From positions 1 through 39,417 of the forward strand of contig JAGQIK010000514.1 in assembly GCA_020431405.1 (NCBI GenBank): 39,417 bases of DNA, given 5' to 3'. The notes under the pieces are model-generated. The model was not told where the DNA came from, did not search any database, and saw nothing but the letters and a program-made list of their open reading frames with translations. The translations under genes were made by a program, and so were the position numbers. Every line of letters starts with the position of its first letter. Within the stretch, counting starts at the first letter, position 1. The DNA is from Myxococcales bacterium (lineage in GTDB: Bacteria; Myxococcota_A; Polyangia; GCA-2747355). Below are positions 1-7,905 of this stretch, piece after piece.

Positions 1-234
1 CCCTCGTCGGCAGCGGCAACTGCCAGCACCGCGCCCGCCGCGGCGGTCACGCAGCCCTCGCCGCCAGCAGCGCCGGTCCGCCGCGCGCGTCCGTGGTATC
101 GACGCTGGTGGGTCTGGACGCTGATCGGTGGCGCCGTCGCCGCGGCCGCGGGCGTCAGCATCGGCGTGGCCGCTGCTAACAGCGGCGACACGCCGCCTGG
201 CTTCGACCTGCGGCTGCGTTTTCCAGGGCGCTAG
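1..234 (+). CDS. C-terminal fragment of a membrane-anchored protein (TPR/PEGA-type tail)
   Basis: Frame 1 is open from the window edge to a TAG at 232-234, giving 77 residues of a longer protein whose start lies outside. An Ala/Pro/Ser-rich linker (about residues 1-28) is followed by a basic, Trp-rich entry motif (RPWYRRWWVW) and one hydrophobic Ala/Gly/Val segment (about 37-60), then a short tail ending FDLRLRFPGR. In deltaproteobacteria this layout, with a low-complexity linker and a two-Trp anchor, is typical of the C-terminus of TPR- or PEGA-domain proteins. The domain that would settle function is upstream of the window, so the family assignment is inference. The membrane anchor itself is well supported. 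Confidence 0.6.
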   Translation, partial: PSSAAATASTAPAAAVTQPSPPAAPVRRARPWYRRWWVWTLIGGAVAAAAGVSIGVAAANSGDTPPGFDLRLRFPGR

Positions 235-255
235 GCCACCCCCAGACCCCACCGG

Positions 256-273
256 GTGGGCGCGTGCGCCCAC
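256..273. terminator. GC-rich hairpin after the first gene
   Basis: Two perfect 8-bp arms (GTGGGCGC / GCGCCCAC) are separated by 2 nt, 22 bases after the first stop codon. There is no T-tract on either strand, so this could be an intrinsic terminator of the GC-rich kind or simply an mRNA 3'-end hairpin. The remainder of the 235-446 gap holds an AT-rich patch (AGATAAT near 307-313) that could be the -10 element of the next gene, but no matching -35 is seen. Confidence 0.35.
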
Positions 274-446
274 GCCTGCCTCGCGCCGCTAAGATGCTGT
301 AATCATAGATAATTGTGGCGGCCGTCAGGGGTGTCGCGCAGCGCCCACCCCGGCAGCGCGCCGCGCGCATTTTCCGCAACGATTTCAAGGTGCGAACAGC
401 GGTCCGGCCCTTGCTCTTGTCGACACCCAACAAGGAGAACCACTCG

Positions 447-1529
447 ATGAGACGCACCGCCACCCTGTTCGCCACCTTCGTCGCCCTCGCCAGCATCGGC
501 TGTGGGTCCAGCTCGATCGACAGCACCTCCACCGAGGACAACGTCGAGCTCTTCGCCTCGACCACGCTGAGCGCCGGCACCGTGGCGCAGGCCTGCGCCG
601 AGCTGGACAAGGCGTGCAAGAACCAAGGCATCGGCTGCGCGGCGCACGCGCAGTTCTGCTCGCCGCCGCCGAGCGGCCCCGTGACCGTCGACAAGACGTT
701 CGTCTGCACCAAGATCGCCGACTTCTGCACGCAGGGATTCCAACAGGCCTGCGACGTGCACAAGCTGTACTGCAGCACGAGCAACGCGCCCACGCCGCCC
801 ACGCCGCCGACCAATCCGCCGACCAACCCGCCGCCTCCGCCGAGCGGCGGCTCGAGCGCGACGCAGTGTTGCACCGACGCGCGCGCCTGCATCAACGGCG
901 GCGACTGCAGCAAGGCGATCGCGAGCTGTGGCGGCTACCTGAGCGCAAATCCGCAGGTGCTCGCCAGCGTGGCGCAGAAGGTTCAGTCCGTGGTGTGCGG
1001 CCCGCTGCTGCCGCAGAGCTCGACCTGCTGCACGCAGCTTTCGACCTGCGCCAGCGGCGGCAACGCCGCGCAGTGCGCGCAGGCGGCCCAGACCTGTCTG
1101 CAGATCTCGGGCAACACGCTGCCGCCGCAGCTCGGCGCCGCGCTCGACCCGTTCTGTCCCGCGTCGCCCACGCCGCCGACGCCGCCGACGCCGCCGACGC
1201 CGCCCGCGCCCTCGCCGATCCAGCAGTGCTGCACCGCGGCCAAGACGTGTCTGGGCGGTGGCGACTGCCTCAAGGCGATCAACGACTGCCAGAGCTTCTT
1301 TTCGGGACAGCCCTCGTTGCTGCTCGGCAACGCCCGCGATGTCTACAACCTCGTCTGCACCAGCCTGCTGCCCAAGAGCTCTGCGTGCTGCACGCAGCTC
1401 GATGATTGCGCCAACGGCAAAGGCAACTGCCTGCAGGCAGCGGGCACGTGCTTGGCGCTGACCGGCGGCAAGCTCCCGCCCGGTCTGCCGCTCGGCCTGC
1501 AGAACGCTGTCAACACGTACTGTCCGTAG
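447..1529 (+). CDS. Cys-rich lipoprotein with a duplicated domain
   Basis: 360 residues from the ATG at 447, which has AAGGAG 10 bases upstream; longer in-frame openings lack a signal peptide. A lipoprotein signal ends in LASIGC (Cys near residue 21). The mature protein has a first Cys-rich block (about 50-112), then two copies of a Cys-rich domain of about 100 residues. Each copy starts QCCT, contains GGDC and a SS-x-CCTQL motif, and ends in a single Cys. They are joined by Pro/Thr linkers built from repeated PTPP units. The even Cys spacing implies disulfides and an extracytoplasmic location. I do not recognise the family; a surface or structural role is a guess. The linker DNA repeat (about 1168-1204) is coding and not a separate element. 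Confidence 0.8.
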   Translation: MRRTATLFATFVALASIGCGSSSIDSTSTEDNVELFASTTLSAGTVAQACAELDKACKNQGIGCAAHAQFCSPPPSGPVTVDKTFVCTKIADFCTQGFQQACDVHKLYCSTSNAPTPPTPPTNPPTNPPPPPSGGSSATQCCTDARACINGGDCSKAIASCGGYLSANPQVLASVAQKVQSVVCGPLLPQSSTCCTQLSTCASGGNAAQCAQAAQTCLQISGNTLPPQLGAALDPFCPASPTPPTPPTPPTPPAPSPIQQCCTAAKTCLGGGDCLKAINDCQSFFSGQPSLLLGNARDVYNLVCTSLLPKSSACCTQLDDCANGKGNCLQAAGTCLALTGGKLPPGLPLGLQNAVNTYCP

Positions 1530-1556
1530 CCGCCCGGGGCCTTTATCTTCTACTGA

Positions 1557-2327
1557 GTGCCCACCCGTCCACAGTCTCGGCCTCTGCCGCGCGCGCTCGC
1601 CAGCCTGCTGCCGCTGCTGCTGCTGCTGCTGCTGGCGAGCGCCTGCACTCGAGACGCCGCGCGCATCGCCATCGAGGTCGACAGCAGCGGCTGCGATCCC
1701 TGCATCGACAGCGCCCAGCTCAGCGTCGGGCGCGACGGCTGCTTGCTCACCAAGTACGACGCGGCGACCACCAGCGGCGAGCGCTCGCTGGCCGCTGGCT
1801 CGGTGCGCGCTGGCGACATGCTCACGCTCGCGCTGGTGATGCACTGCCCCAACCAGACCTGCGCCAACTGCGTCGCCAGCGCCGAGGTCACCGCGCGCGA
1901 TGGGCTCGTCGTCACGCTGACGGGAAAGAAGCCCACGGGCTGCGTCGAGCGCGGCGCGTTGCCGCCAGTCGAGGGCCTATCGCTGTGCAACACGCCCGAC
2001 GGCGCGCTGCCCGATACCACGCCGCCGCGTGACAGCACGCGCGACAGCACGCGCGATCGCGGCCCGCAGGATCTCGACAGCGGCGGCGGCGGCAAGAGCA
2101 CCTGCGCCCAGGTGCGCGAATGCGGCTTCGCGTGCACAGATCAGACCTGCCTGACCGCATGCTTGCTGGCCGCCTGCCCCAGCTCGGCGGTCATCGCCAC
2201 CCAGCTCGTCACCTGCGTCGGGCTGCGCTGCCCGTCGTGCCTGCAAGATTTCAGCACCTGCGCCTCGTGCATCGAGCTCAAGTGCAAGAATGAAAACGAC
2301 GCCTGTACCAACGCCACCTGTCCCTGA
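1557..2327 (+). CDS. Cys-rich lipoprotein, unknown function
   Basis: 256 residues from a GTG at 1557, only 27 bases after the previous stop, so probably co-transcribed with it. A poly-Leu signal peptide runs into a lipobox ending ASAC. The N-terminal half (about 35-140) has paired Cys in a probable beta-sandwich region. A linker with DSTRDSTRD and a Gly run follows. The C-terminal third is dense in Cys (AQVRECGFACTDQTC, CPSCLQDFSTCASCIELKC), resembling the Cys-rich tail domains of deltaproteobacterial lipoproteins. No enzymatic motif is visible. Function unknown; secretion and lipidation are well supported. No ATG lies near enough to be an alternative start that keeps the signal. Confidence 0.75.
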   Translation: MPTRPQSRPLPRALASLLPLLLLLLLASACTRDAARIAIEVDSSGCDPCIDSAQLSVGRDGCLLTKYDAATTSGERSLAAGSVRAGDMLTLALVMHCPNQTCANCVASAEVTARDGLVVTLTGKKPTGCVERGALPPVEGLSLCNTPDGALPDTTPPRDSTRDSTRDRGPQDLDSGGGGKSTCAQVRECGFACTDQTCLTACLLAACPSSAVIATQLVTCVGLRCPSCLQDFSTCASCIELKCKNENDACTNATCP

Positions 2328-2354
2328 CCTCGCCTCGAACCCCAGGAGCTCGCC

Positions 2355-2711
2355 ATGAACAAGCTCGCCGCGCTCGCGCTGGCGCTCGCCTTCGCCTTGC
2401 CGCCGCTGCTCGTAGCCGCCCCCGCGCGCGCCAAGCCGGCCTCGGCGCTCGCGCTGGCCACCAAGGGCTTCGCGCTGGCGCAGACGCAGTACCGCGTGGG
2501 TAGAACCACGTTCGAGACGGTGTTGGGCTGGGCGCACCGCCTGCGCCGGCTCGAGGGCCGCGCCGCGCGCAAGAAGCACCTCGCGCGCGTCAAGGCGCTC
2601 GGCAAGCTGGTCAAGGCGCGCGTGGCCTCGGGGCAGGCCACGCAGCTCGACGCCATCCTCGCCGAGCTCGAGCTGGCCTTGGCGCGCGAGGGCAAGCTGC
2701 GCTGGAAGTAG
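2355..2711 (+). CDS. Small exported helical protein, TolC-helix-like
   Basis: 118 residues; the ATG at 2355 has AGGAG 9 bases upstream. A signal peptide ends near ARA-KP (residue 26). The mature 90 residues contain two helix-forming segments separated by a basic patch. The first, with spaced Gln, Tyr and Gly followed by FETVLGWAHRLRRLE, and the second, with VKARVASGQATQLDAILAELELA, look like the paired helices of outer-membrane efflux (TolC) proteins, but beta strands and the rest of the barrel are absent. It may be a free-standing periplasmic helical hairpin or a convergent coiled coil. It follows the two Cys-rich lipoproteins by 27 bases and could be in their operon. Function unknown. Confidence 0.7.
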   Translation: MNKLAALALALAFALPPLLVAAPARAKPASALALATKGFALAQTQYRVGRTTFETVLGWAHRLRRLEGRAARKKHLARVKALGKLVKARVASGQATQLDAILAELELALAREGKLRWK

Positions 2712-2895
2712 CGGCCGCAGGCGTGCCCACGCGCGCGCGCGTCGCCCACCTGCTCGCCGCGCGCGCGCGCGATCCGATCGGGGAGCGCGCCCGCCACGTC
2801 GGGAACTGAATCTCCCACTGCTTTGGCGCGCCCCTAGCTAACTGCGCTAGATCGCGGGACACGCCGCTGGCCTCGGCCTTGCTCTCTAGCGCGGC

Positions 2896-4032
2896 ATGTC
2901 TGACCGCCACATCGTGATCGTCTGCGCGCTCTCGCTGCTCGTCGCCTGCGGCGGCGACAAGCCGCCCGCCGGCTCGCCGCTGCCAGCCGACGGCGGTCCC
3001 GGCGCGGACACGCGCGCGGCCGACAGCACCGCGCCGCCGAGCGGCGACACCCTCGCCTTCAGCGACATGGCGCCGATGCCCGACACGCAGCCGGCCGCCG
3101 ATGGGTCGCCGCCGCCAGCCGCCGACGCGCAGCCTGCGGCCGATGCGTCACCGGCCGCCGACGCGACACCCGCGGCCGACAGCGGCGGCACGCCGGCGAG
3201 CAAGGGCTGCAACGGTCAGGTGCCCGCCACGCGCGACTACACGCTGACCATCACCCACGGCGGCATCGCGCGCACCGCGCTGGTGCACCTGCCGCCGAGC
3301 TACGACGGCAAGAAGCCGATGCCGATGGTCTTCAACAACCATGGCAACCTGCACTCGGCGCCGCTGCAGGCGGACATGTCTCAGCTCGACGCGCGCGCCG
3401 ACACGCGCGGCGTCATCACCGTCGCGCCGCAAGGCACCGGCGGGCTGTTCTCCGGCTGGAACGTCGGCAAGTCGCCCATCGGCCAGCTCTACACCAACGT
3501 CGACGACGTTGGCTTCTTCGGCGCGCTGATCGACGAGATGCAGCGCACGCGCTGCATCGACAGCAAGCGCGTCTACTGCACCGGCTTCTCGCTGGGCGGC
3601 TCGATGTGCTACCGGCTCGCCTGCGATCTCGCCGACCGCATCACCGCCTTCGCCTCGGTCTCCGGCCCTGACGGCACGCAGAGCTGCGCGCCCGCGCGGC
3701 GCGTGCCGCTGCTGCACATCCACGGCACCGCCGACAACTTCGCCGGCTACAACTCCGACGGCAACCTCAACAAGGGCGTGCTCGGCTACGTCCCCGAGCA
3801 CGCCAAGCGCGTCGGCTGCAGCGCGAGCAAGTCGGTGTCGCTGACCAAGGGCGCCGTCGTCTGCTACCAGTTCGGCGGCTGTCCCGCCGGCGTCGAGGTC
3901 GGGCACTGCGACGTCAACGGCTTTGGCCATAGCTGGCCCGGCGGCAAGGGCTGGTTGCTCAGCGGCCCGGTCAACCAGGACATCGACGCCTCGTCGATGA
4001 TCCTCGACTTCTTCCTCAAGTACTCGCTCTAG
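2896..4032 (+). CDS. Lipoprotein esterase, LpqC / PHB-depolymerase-like
   Basis: 378 residues with a lipoprotein signal (LLVAC, Cys18), a Pro/Ala/Asp-rich linker (about 20-100, with repeated AAD units), then an alpha/beta-hydrolase of the polyhydroxybutyrate-depolymerase/feruloyl-esterase type (COG3509-like). Visible elements are a FNNHGN oxyanion region, the nucleophile elbow GFSLGG (Ser232), an acid in HGTADN (Asp280) and the catalytic His in GFGHSWPGG (His345). Family members cleave short acyl esters, aryl esters or polyesters; the substrate here cannot be told. Lipidation puts it on the envelope, facing the periplasm or outside. Several Cys suggest disulfides. It is convergent with the next gene, 19 bases away. 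A related acetyl-xylan-esterase role is possible. Confidence 0.85.
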   Translation: MSDRHIVIVCALSLLVACGGDKPPAGSPLPADGGPGADTRAADSTAPPSGDTLAFSDMAPMPDTQPAADGSPPPAADAQPAADASPAADATPAADSGGTPASKGCNGQVPATRDYTLTITHGGIARTALVHLPPSYDGKKPMPMVFNNHGNLHSAPLQADMSQLDARADTRGVITVAPQGTGGLFSGWNVGKSPIGQLYTNVDDVGFFGALIDEMQRTRCIDSKRVYCTGFSLGGSMCYRLACDLADRITAFASVSGPDGTQSCAPARRVPLLHIHGTADNFAGYNSDGNLNKGVLGYVPEHAKRVGCSASKSVSLTKGAVVCYQFGGCPAGVEVGHCDVNGFGHSWPGGKGWLLSGPVNQDIDASSMILDFFLKYSL

Positions 4033-4039
4033 ATCAGCC

Positions 4040-4053
4040 GAGCGCTCGCGCTC
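4040..4053. terminator. Short hairpin between convergent genes
   Basis: GAGCG-CTCG-CGCTC forms a 5-bp stem with a 4-nt loop in the 19-base gap between two convergent genes, overlapping the stop codon of the minus-strand gene. No T-tract. Plausible as a shared weak terminator. Confidence 0.3.
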
Positions 4054-5530
4054 AGGCCGCGAGCTCCTCGGCGACCTCGGCCCGCCGCGCCTCGTCATGC
4101 AGCGCGGGCGCCGGCACGTGATCGCTGCGGCTCGAAAACGCGATCTGTGGCTCGCAGCCTTCGACGAAGCGCGCCTCGAGCACGTTGCGCAGTCCTGGTG
4201 CCAGCTCGCCGCGGCGTAGCACCGGCGCCCAGGTGCCGGTGTTGACGTAGGTCGAGCCGCCGCTCAGCGGCACCAGCTCGGGGCGGTGCGTGTGGCCGAA
4301 GGTCACGAGCTTGCATCGCGTCAGCCGCGCGACCTCGCGCGCGACCTCGAGCGCGTGGCGCTCGATGGAGAAGATCGTCTCGCCGCGCGCGAGGTGCTCG
4401 TAGCCGAACCACAGCAGCGGCATCACCGACAGCGGCACCACGAGCTTGATCCACAGCGGGATCGGCACCAGCGCGAGCGCCACCGTGCCGCCCGTCATGG
4501 CGAGGGCGAGCAGCACGCGGTCGAGCCATAGCTCGCGCATCATGCGGTAGACGCGCTGGTGGATCGGCCGGCGCCGCAGCCGCTCGAGCGCGTGCACCGT
4601 CTCGAGCGGGACGCCCGCGCGCTCGGCCTGCTGCGCCAGCAGCGCGTCGTAGTCGGCGGGGCGGCGCCTCAGCCGGCGGCGGATCGCCAGCATGCGGCGC
4701 AGCACCGCGAGGCTGCCCAAGATCCAAGCGCCGATCAGCGAGCGCCGCGTGAAGGCGTAGTGGCGCAGCCAGTGTCCGACGTAGCTCAGCGCGCCGAGGA
4801 TGTAGTCCGAGGCGTGCGGGTTGAACGTGCCCATGCGGCCGAGCAGCAGCCGGTTGGACAAATCGCCCATGGAGATCGTGACCTCGCGCTCGCGACCCGG
4901 CGACTCGAGCGTCGGAGAGAGCACGAAGCGCTGAGCGCAGTAGACGTCGTACTGCTGTCCATGCTCGACGTAGATCTCGCCGGGCACCATGTAGAACCAG
5001 CGCTCGAAGCGCACGCGCGCCTCGACGTCCGCCTCGCGCGCGCCCGCCGCGCGCAGCGCCTCGCGCACCGCGGCCTGCACCTCGTCGAAGACCAGCTCGG
5101 GGTCGTGGTTGCCGGCGATGATCACCAGCTCGTGTCGCGCGCTGGCGCTGACGAAGCGCGCCAGCGCTTCGACGAAGAACGGGTGATCGGCGAGCACGCG
5201 GCGTGCTTTCCAGGCCGACTTGCTCGCGGTCGCGTCGAGGCCCACGCGGCGCTCGCGCCGGCTGACGGAAAACGGTGCGCGCTCGTCGGCGTCGGGCACG
5301 GCCGAGACGAGATCGAAATCGAGCGTGTCACCGTTGAGCACGAGCACGCGCCGCTCGTCGCGCGCGGCGCGCCCGTCGTCGTCGCCGTCGCCGTCATCGG
5401 CGAAGCGCGCGATGGTCTCGGCGAGCGCGTCGTCGTAGGTATGACGGCGCGCCTTGTGCGCCTTCCAGCCGTCGTCGTGCTCTTCGATGTCGGCGAGGTG
5501 CAGATCGGACAGGACGAGATAGCGCGTCAT
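4052..5530 (-). CDS. Membrane-associated calcineurin-like metallophosphoesterase
   Basis: 492 residues, start ATG at 5530 (complement). The metallophosphoesterase signature is complete: LSDLHLAD near the N-terminus, VLNGDTLDFD (about 75-85), IIAGNHDPE (about 140), and near the C-terminus TFGHTHRPEL and VNTGTW. Between them a Leu/Ile/Val-rich stretch (about 340-375, including ALVPIPLWIKLVVPL) looks like two membrane segments, and arginine-rich helices lie before it. The family hydrolyses phosphomonoesters or phosphodiesters with two metal ions; the substrate is unknown. The HGQQYD motif after the second metal block recurs in UDP-2,3-diacylglucosamine-hydrolase-like and cyclic-nucleotide-type relatives, but the insert and length do not fit LpxH. 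It is divergent from the RiPP locus and probably separate from it. Confidence 0.85.
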   Translation of the reverse strand: MTRYLVLSDLHLADIEEHDDGWKAHKARRHTYDDALAETIARFADDGDGDDDGRAARDERRVLVLNGDTLDFDLVSAVPDADERAPFSVSRRERRVGLDATASKSAWKARRVLADHPFFVEALARFVSASARHELVIIAGNHDPELVFDEVQAAVREALRAAGAREADVEARVRFERWFYMVPGEIYVEHGQQYDVYCAQRFVLSPTLESPGREREVTISMGDLSNRLLLGRMGTFNPHASDYILGALSYVGHWLRHYAFTRRSLIGAWILGSLAVLRRMLAIRRRLRRRPADYDALLAQQAERAGVPLETVHALERLRRRPIHQRVYRMMRELWLDRVLLALAMTGGTVALALVPIPLWIKLVVPLSVMPLLWFGYEHLARGETIFSIERHALEVAREVARLTRCKLVTFGHTHRPELVPLSGGSTYVNTGTWAPVLRRGELAPGLRNVLEARFVEGCEPQIAFSSRSDHVPAPALHDEARRAEVAEELAA

Positions 5531-5550
5531 GGTGCTTATGACCTAGCACC
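5531..5550. promoter_or_regulatory. Inverted repeat at the start of the phosphoesterase gene
   Basis: GGTGCT-N8-AGCACC, perfect 6-bp arms, directly abutting the minus-strand start codon and within the 68-base divergent gap facing the RiPP locus. Could be an operator or a 5'-leader hairpin sitting over the ribosome site. No regulator can be assigned. Confidence 0.3.
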
Positions 5551-5586
5551 CGGCAGCATGGAGGAATGTAACAGTAGTGTAATCGC

Positions 5587-5592
5587 TATACT
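5587..5592 (+). promoter_or_regulatory. Possible -10 element of the RiPP operon
   Basis: TATACT lies in the AT-richer part of the divergent gap, 6 bases before the ATG at 5599, with GGAG between them. No convincing -35 hexamer is found 16-18 bases upstream. If it is the real -10, transcription would begin at or near the start codon, giving a nearly leaderless message. Confidence 0.25.
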
Positions 5593-5598
5593 GGAGCG

Positions 5599-7680
5599 AT
5601 GCCGCTGCGCGTGCACCCAGGCGTGATCGGCCGGCGCCTCGACGACTGCTACGTGTTGATCGACGGCGACGGCGAGCAGATCTACGAGCTCGACGCCACC
5701 GGCGCGCGCGTCTGGGAGCTGCTGCTCGAGGGCGTGCCCGTCGCCGGCTTGGCGGCACGGCTGCTCGACGAGTTCGAGGCCGACGCGGCGCGACTGCGCG
5801 CCGACGTCGAAGCGTTGGTGGCCGAGCTGCGTGACGCGCGGCTGCTCGTCGAGGCCGGCAGCGTCGAAGCCGACGCGCCACGGTCGCCGCTGACGCCGAG
5901 CGACGCGCGCGCGCCCAGGCTCGCGCAGGGCGCGTGGCTTCTGCGCTGGTGCGCGGCGAGCGGTGATGCGCCGCAGCTTTCGCGCGGCGACGCCGCCGCC
6001 CTCGACGTGCAGCGCCGCCCCGACGGCAGCTGGCTGGCCCTCGCCGGCGACGTGCACGACGCGCCGCGCGCGGGCTTTCTGGTTCGCCTGCTGGCGCGCG
6101 AGTCGCTGGCGCCCGCCATCGAGGCGCTGCGCGGCGCATTCGTCGTGCTGAGCTTCGAGGCGGGCACCAACACGCTGCGTGTGTGGCGCGACGCGATCGG
6201 CCTTTGGCCTTGCTATGTCGTCTGGTGCGCCGAGCAGAAGACGCTGCTCGTCAGCTCCGATCTCGACGTGCTGCAGGCGCAGCCCGAGCGCGCGCGCGGC
6301 TTCAACGCGGCGCTCGTCGCCGAGTTCGTGCGCGGGCGGGCAAGCGTCGCGCAGTGCCGCGAGACGTTCTACCAGGCCATCGAGCGCCTGCCCGGCGGCC
6401 ATCGGCTGACGCTCGGCCGCGGCGGCGCTGCGCCGCGCGTAGAGCGCACCTGGGATCTCTTCGCCCGCCCACTGCGCTGGGCCGACGACGACGAGATCGC
6501 CACGCTCGAGCCAACCCTCGAGCGCGCGGTGGTGCGCTGCATCGAGTCGGGGGCCGACAGCGTCGCGCTCAGCGGCGGCTACGACTCGGTGACGATAGCG
6601 CTGCTCGCCGCGCGCGCGCGCCAGCGCCGCGCCGCCGTGCCTTTGACGGCGCTGTCGCTGGCGATGGTCGGCACGCCGAGCGACGAGAGCGCCATCCAGC
6701 GCGGCGTGGCCGAGGCGCTCGGCATGCCATTTCGAGTCTTCGAGCTGCCGGCGCTCGAGCGCTGCGACGACTTCTGTCAGCGCGCCCTGGCGCACAGCGC
6801 GCGCTCGCCCGTGCCGATCCTCAGCATGTGGCAGTGGGCCTTCGATGCGCTGCTCGCGGGCGCGACCGACGGGCGCCGCGTGATGATGGGCACCGGCGGC
6901 GACGAGATGTTCATCGTCGACGCGCGCTACGCCGAGGACCTGCTGCGCGCCGGCGACCTGCGGCGCTTGCTGCCCTTCGTGCGCGCCTGGCTGGCCACCT
7001 CGCCGCTGCCCACGCGCCGCGTGCTCGCCGAGCTTTTGTGGCGCGCCGGCGCGCGGCCGCTGCTCGCCGACACGTTGGGGCCGCAGCTGACGAGGCTGCT
7101 GCGGTCGGTGCTCGCCTTCGGCCGCAGCGTGTCGCCCGCGCCGCCGGCGCTCAGCACGCGACCGGTGACCGAGCTGCTCGAGGCGCGCGCGGCTCGCGAA
7201 GCACGCCGCGACGGCAGCGCCTACGTCGCGGCGCTGCGCGAGCTCGTGCACGGCCCGACGCTGATGCTCGAGCTCGACCAGTCCGGCGCGTGGTCGGCGC
7301 GGCACGGCCGCCGCCTGTGTTACCCGTTCTTCGACCGCGACCTCGTCGAGCTGGCGCTGCGCTTGCCTCCCGAGCACCTCTACCGGCGCGGGCAGATGAA
7401 GTCCCCGCTGCGCGAGCTCGTCGCGCGCGAGCTGCCGGCGCTGCCGCCGACGCAGCGCAAAGTCGACTTCACGGCGCTCGGCTGCGAGCTGGTGCGCCGC
7501 ACGGGTGCCGCGGTATGGCAGGCGCTGGGCGGCGCGCCGGCGCTGGCGGCGCTCGGCGTCGTCGAGCGCGAGGAGGCCGAGGCCTGGATGCGTGCCTACT
7601 TCGCGGGCCAGGTCGAGCGGCCCGCGCAGGCCTGGCGGCTGCTCAGCACCGAGCACTGGCTACAACAGCGTACGGACTGA
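5599..7680 (+). CDS. PqqD-like RRE fused to lasso-cyclase-type asparagine synthetase
   Basis: 693 residues. Residues 1-85 form a PqqD-like RiPP recognition element (a GDGEQIYELD strand, then ATGARVWELL and a helical C-half). Residues about 110-260 resemble the class-II amidotransferase part of asparagine synthetases (RDAIGLWPCYV, LLVSSDLD) but there is no N-terminal Cys2 nucleophile, because the PqqD part occupies the N-terminus. Residues 285-680 are the ATP-pyrophosphatase domain, with the PP-loop SGGYDS at 325-330 and TGGDEMF near 433. In lasso-peptide systems the C protein adenylates an Asp/Glu side chain to form a macrolactam, while the RRE (B1) is usually a separate protein or is joined to the protease. 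Here recognition and cyclisation are joined. A precursor and a kinase-like gene follow, supporting RiPP maturation rather than asparagine synthesis. Confidence 0.85.
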   Translation: MPLRVHPGVIGRRLDDCYVLIDGDGEQIYELDATGARVWELLLEGVPVAGLAARLLDEFEADAARLRADVEALVAELRDARLLVEAGSVEADAPRSPLTPSDARAPRLAQGAWLLRWCAASGDAPQLSRGDAAALDVQRRPDGSWLALAGDVHDAPRAGFLVRLLARESLAPAIEALRGAFVVLSFEAGTNTLRVWRDAIGLWPCYVVWCAEQKTLLVSSDLDVLQAQPERARGFNAALVAEFVRGRASVAQCRETFYQAIERLPGGHRLTLGRGGAAPRVERTWDLFARPLRWADDDEIATLEPTLERAVVRCIESGADSVALSGGYDSVTIALLAARARQRRAAVPLTALSLAMVGTPSDESAIQRGVAEALGMPFRVFELPALERCDDFCQRALAHSARSPVPILSMWQWAFDALLAGATDGRRVMMGTGGDEMFIVDARYAEDLLRAGDLRRLLPFVRAWLATSPLPTRRVLAELLWRAGARPLLADTLGPQLTRLLRSVLAFGRSVSPAPPALSTRPVTELLEARAAREARRDGSAYVAALRELVHGPTLMLELDQSGAWSARHGRRLCYPFFDRDLVELALRLPPEHLYRRGQMKSPLRELVARELPALPPTQRKVDFTALGCELVRRTGAAVWQALGGAPALAALGVVEREEAEAWMRAYFAGQVERPAQAWRLLSTEHWLQQRTD

Positions 7681-7704
7681 TCGTATTTTGAGATACACTT
7701 ACTC

Positions 7705-7869
7705 ATGGCCGAAAAGAGCGTCAGGCCCTCGGCCTCGCCCAAGCCACGCTGGACGCGTCCTAAGCTGACGCGCGTCGGCGCCCTGCACGAGGTCGTGCAG
7801 GGTGGCGGCAAAGCGGCCTCCAACCTCGACAGCGACCCCCAGGTCACGTTCAAGAACGGCATGGGCTAG
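7705..7869 (+). CDS. Lasso-type RiPP precursor peptide (candidate)
   Basis: 54 residues, starting 24 bases after the cyclase stop and in the same frame. The leader consensus of lasso precursors, YxxPxLxxxGxxxxxT, is matched at Trp16, Pro19, Leu21, Gly25 and Val31 (Trp for Tyr, Val for Thr). A GGG run (33-35) follows, then Asp42 and Asp44. A core starting at Gly34 or Gly35 puts Asp42 at position 9 or 8, the normal ring size for a lasso macrolactam, leaving a 12-residue tail SDPQVTFKNGMG. The core has no Cys; Ser39, Ser43 and Thr48 are the hydroxyl residues. No clear Shine-Dalgarno precedes the ATG, so it may be translationally coupled to the cyclase. The ring assignment is inference; the leader match is directly visible. 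Confidence 0.7.
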   Translation: MAEKSVRPSASPKPRWTRPKLTRVGALHEVVQGGGKAASNLDSDPQVTFKNGMG

Positions 7870-7905
7870 TCCCTGAAAAAGCTCGGTTTAGCGGGATTCG
7901 AGGGA

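Noticed and set aside
1168-1204. Tandem repeat resembling a small repeat array
   Set aside because: The CCGACGCCG units encode a Pro/Thr linker in the Cys-rich lipoprotein; there are no spacers, so it is not a CRISPR or other non-coding array.
5599-5860. PqqD domain as evidence of pyrroloquinoline quinone synthesis
   Set aside because: No pqqA, pqqC or radical-SAM pqqE is nearby, and the domain is fused to an asparagine-synthetase-like cyclase, which fits RiPP recognition instead.
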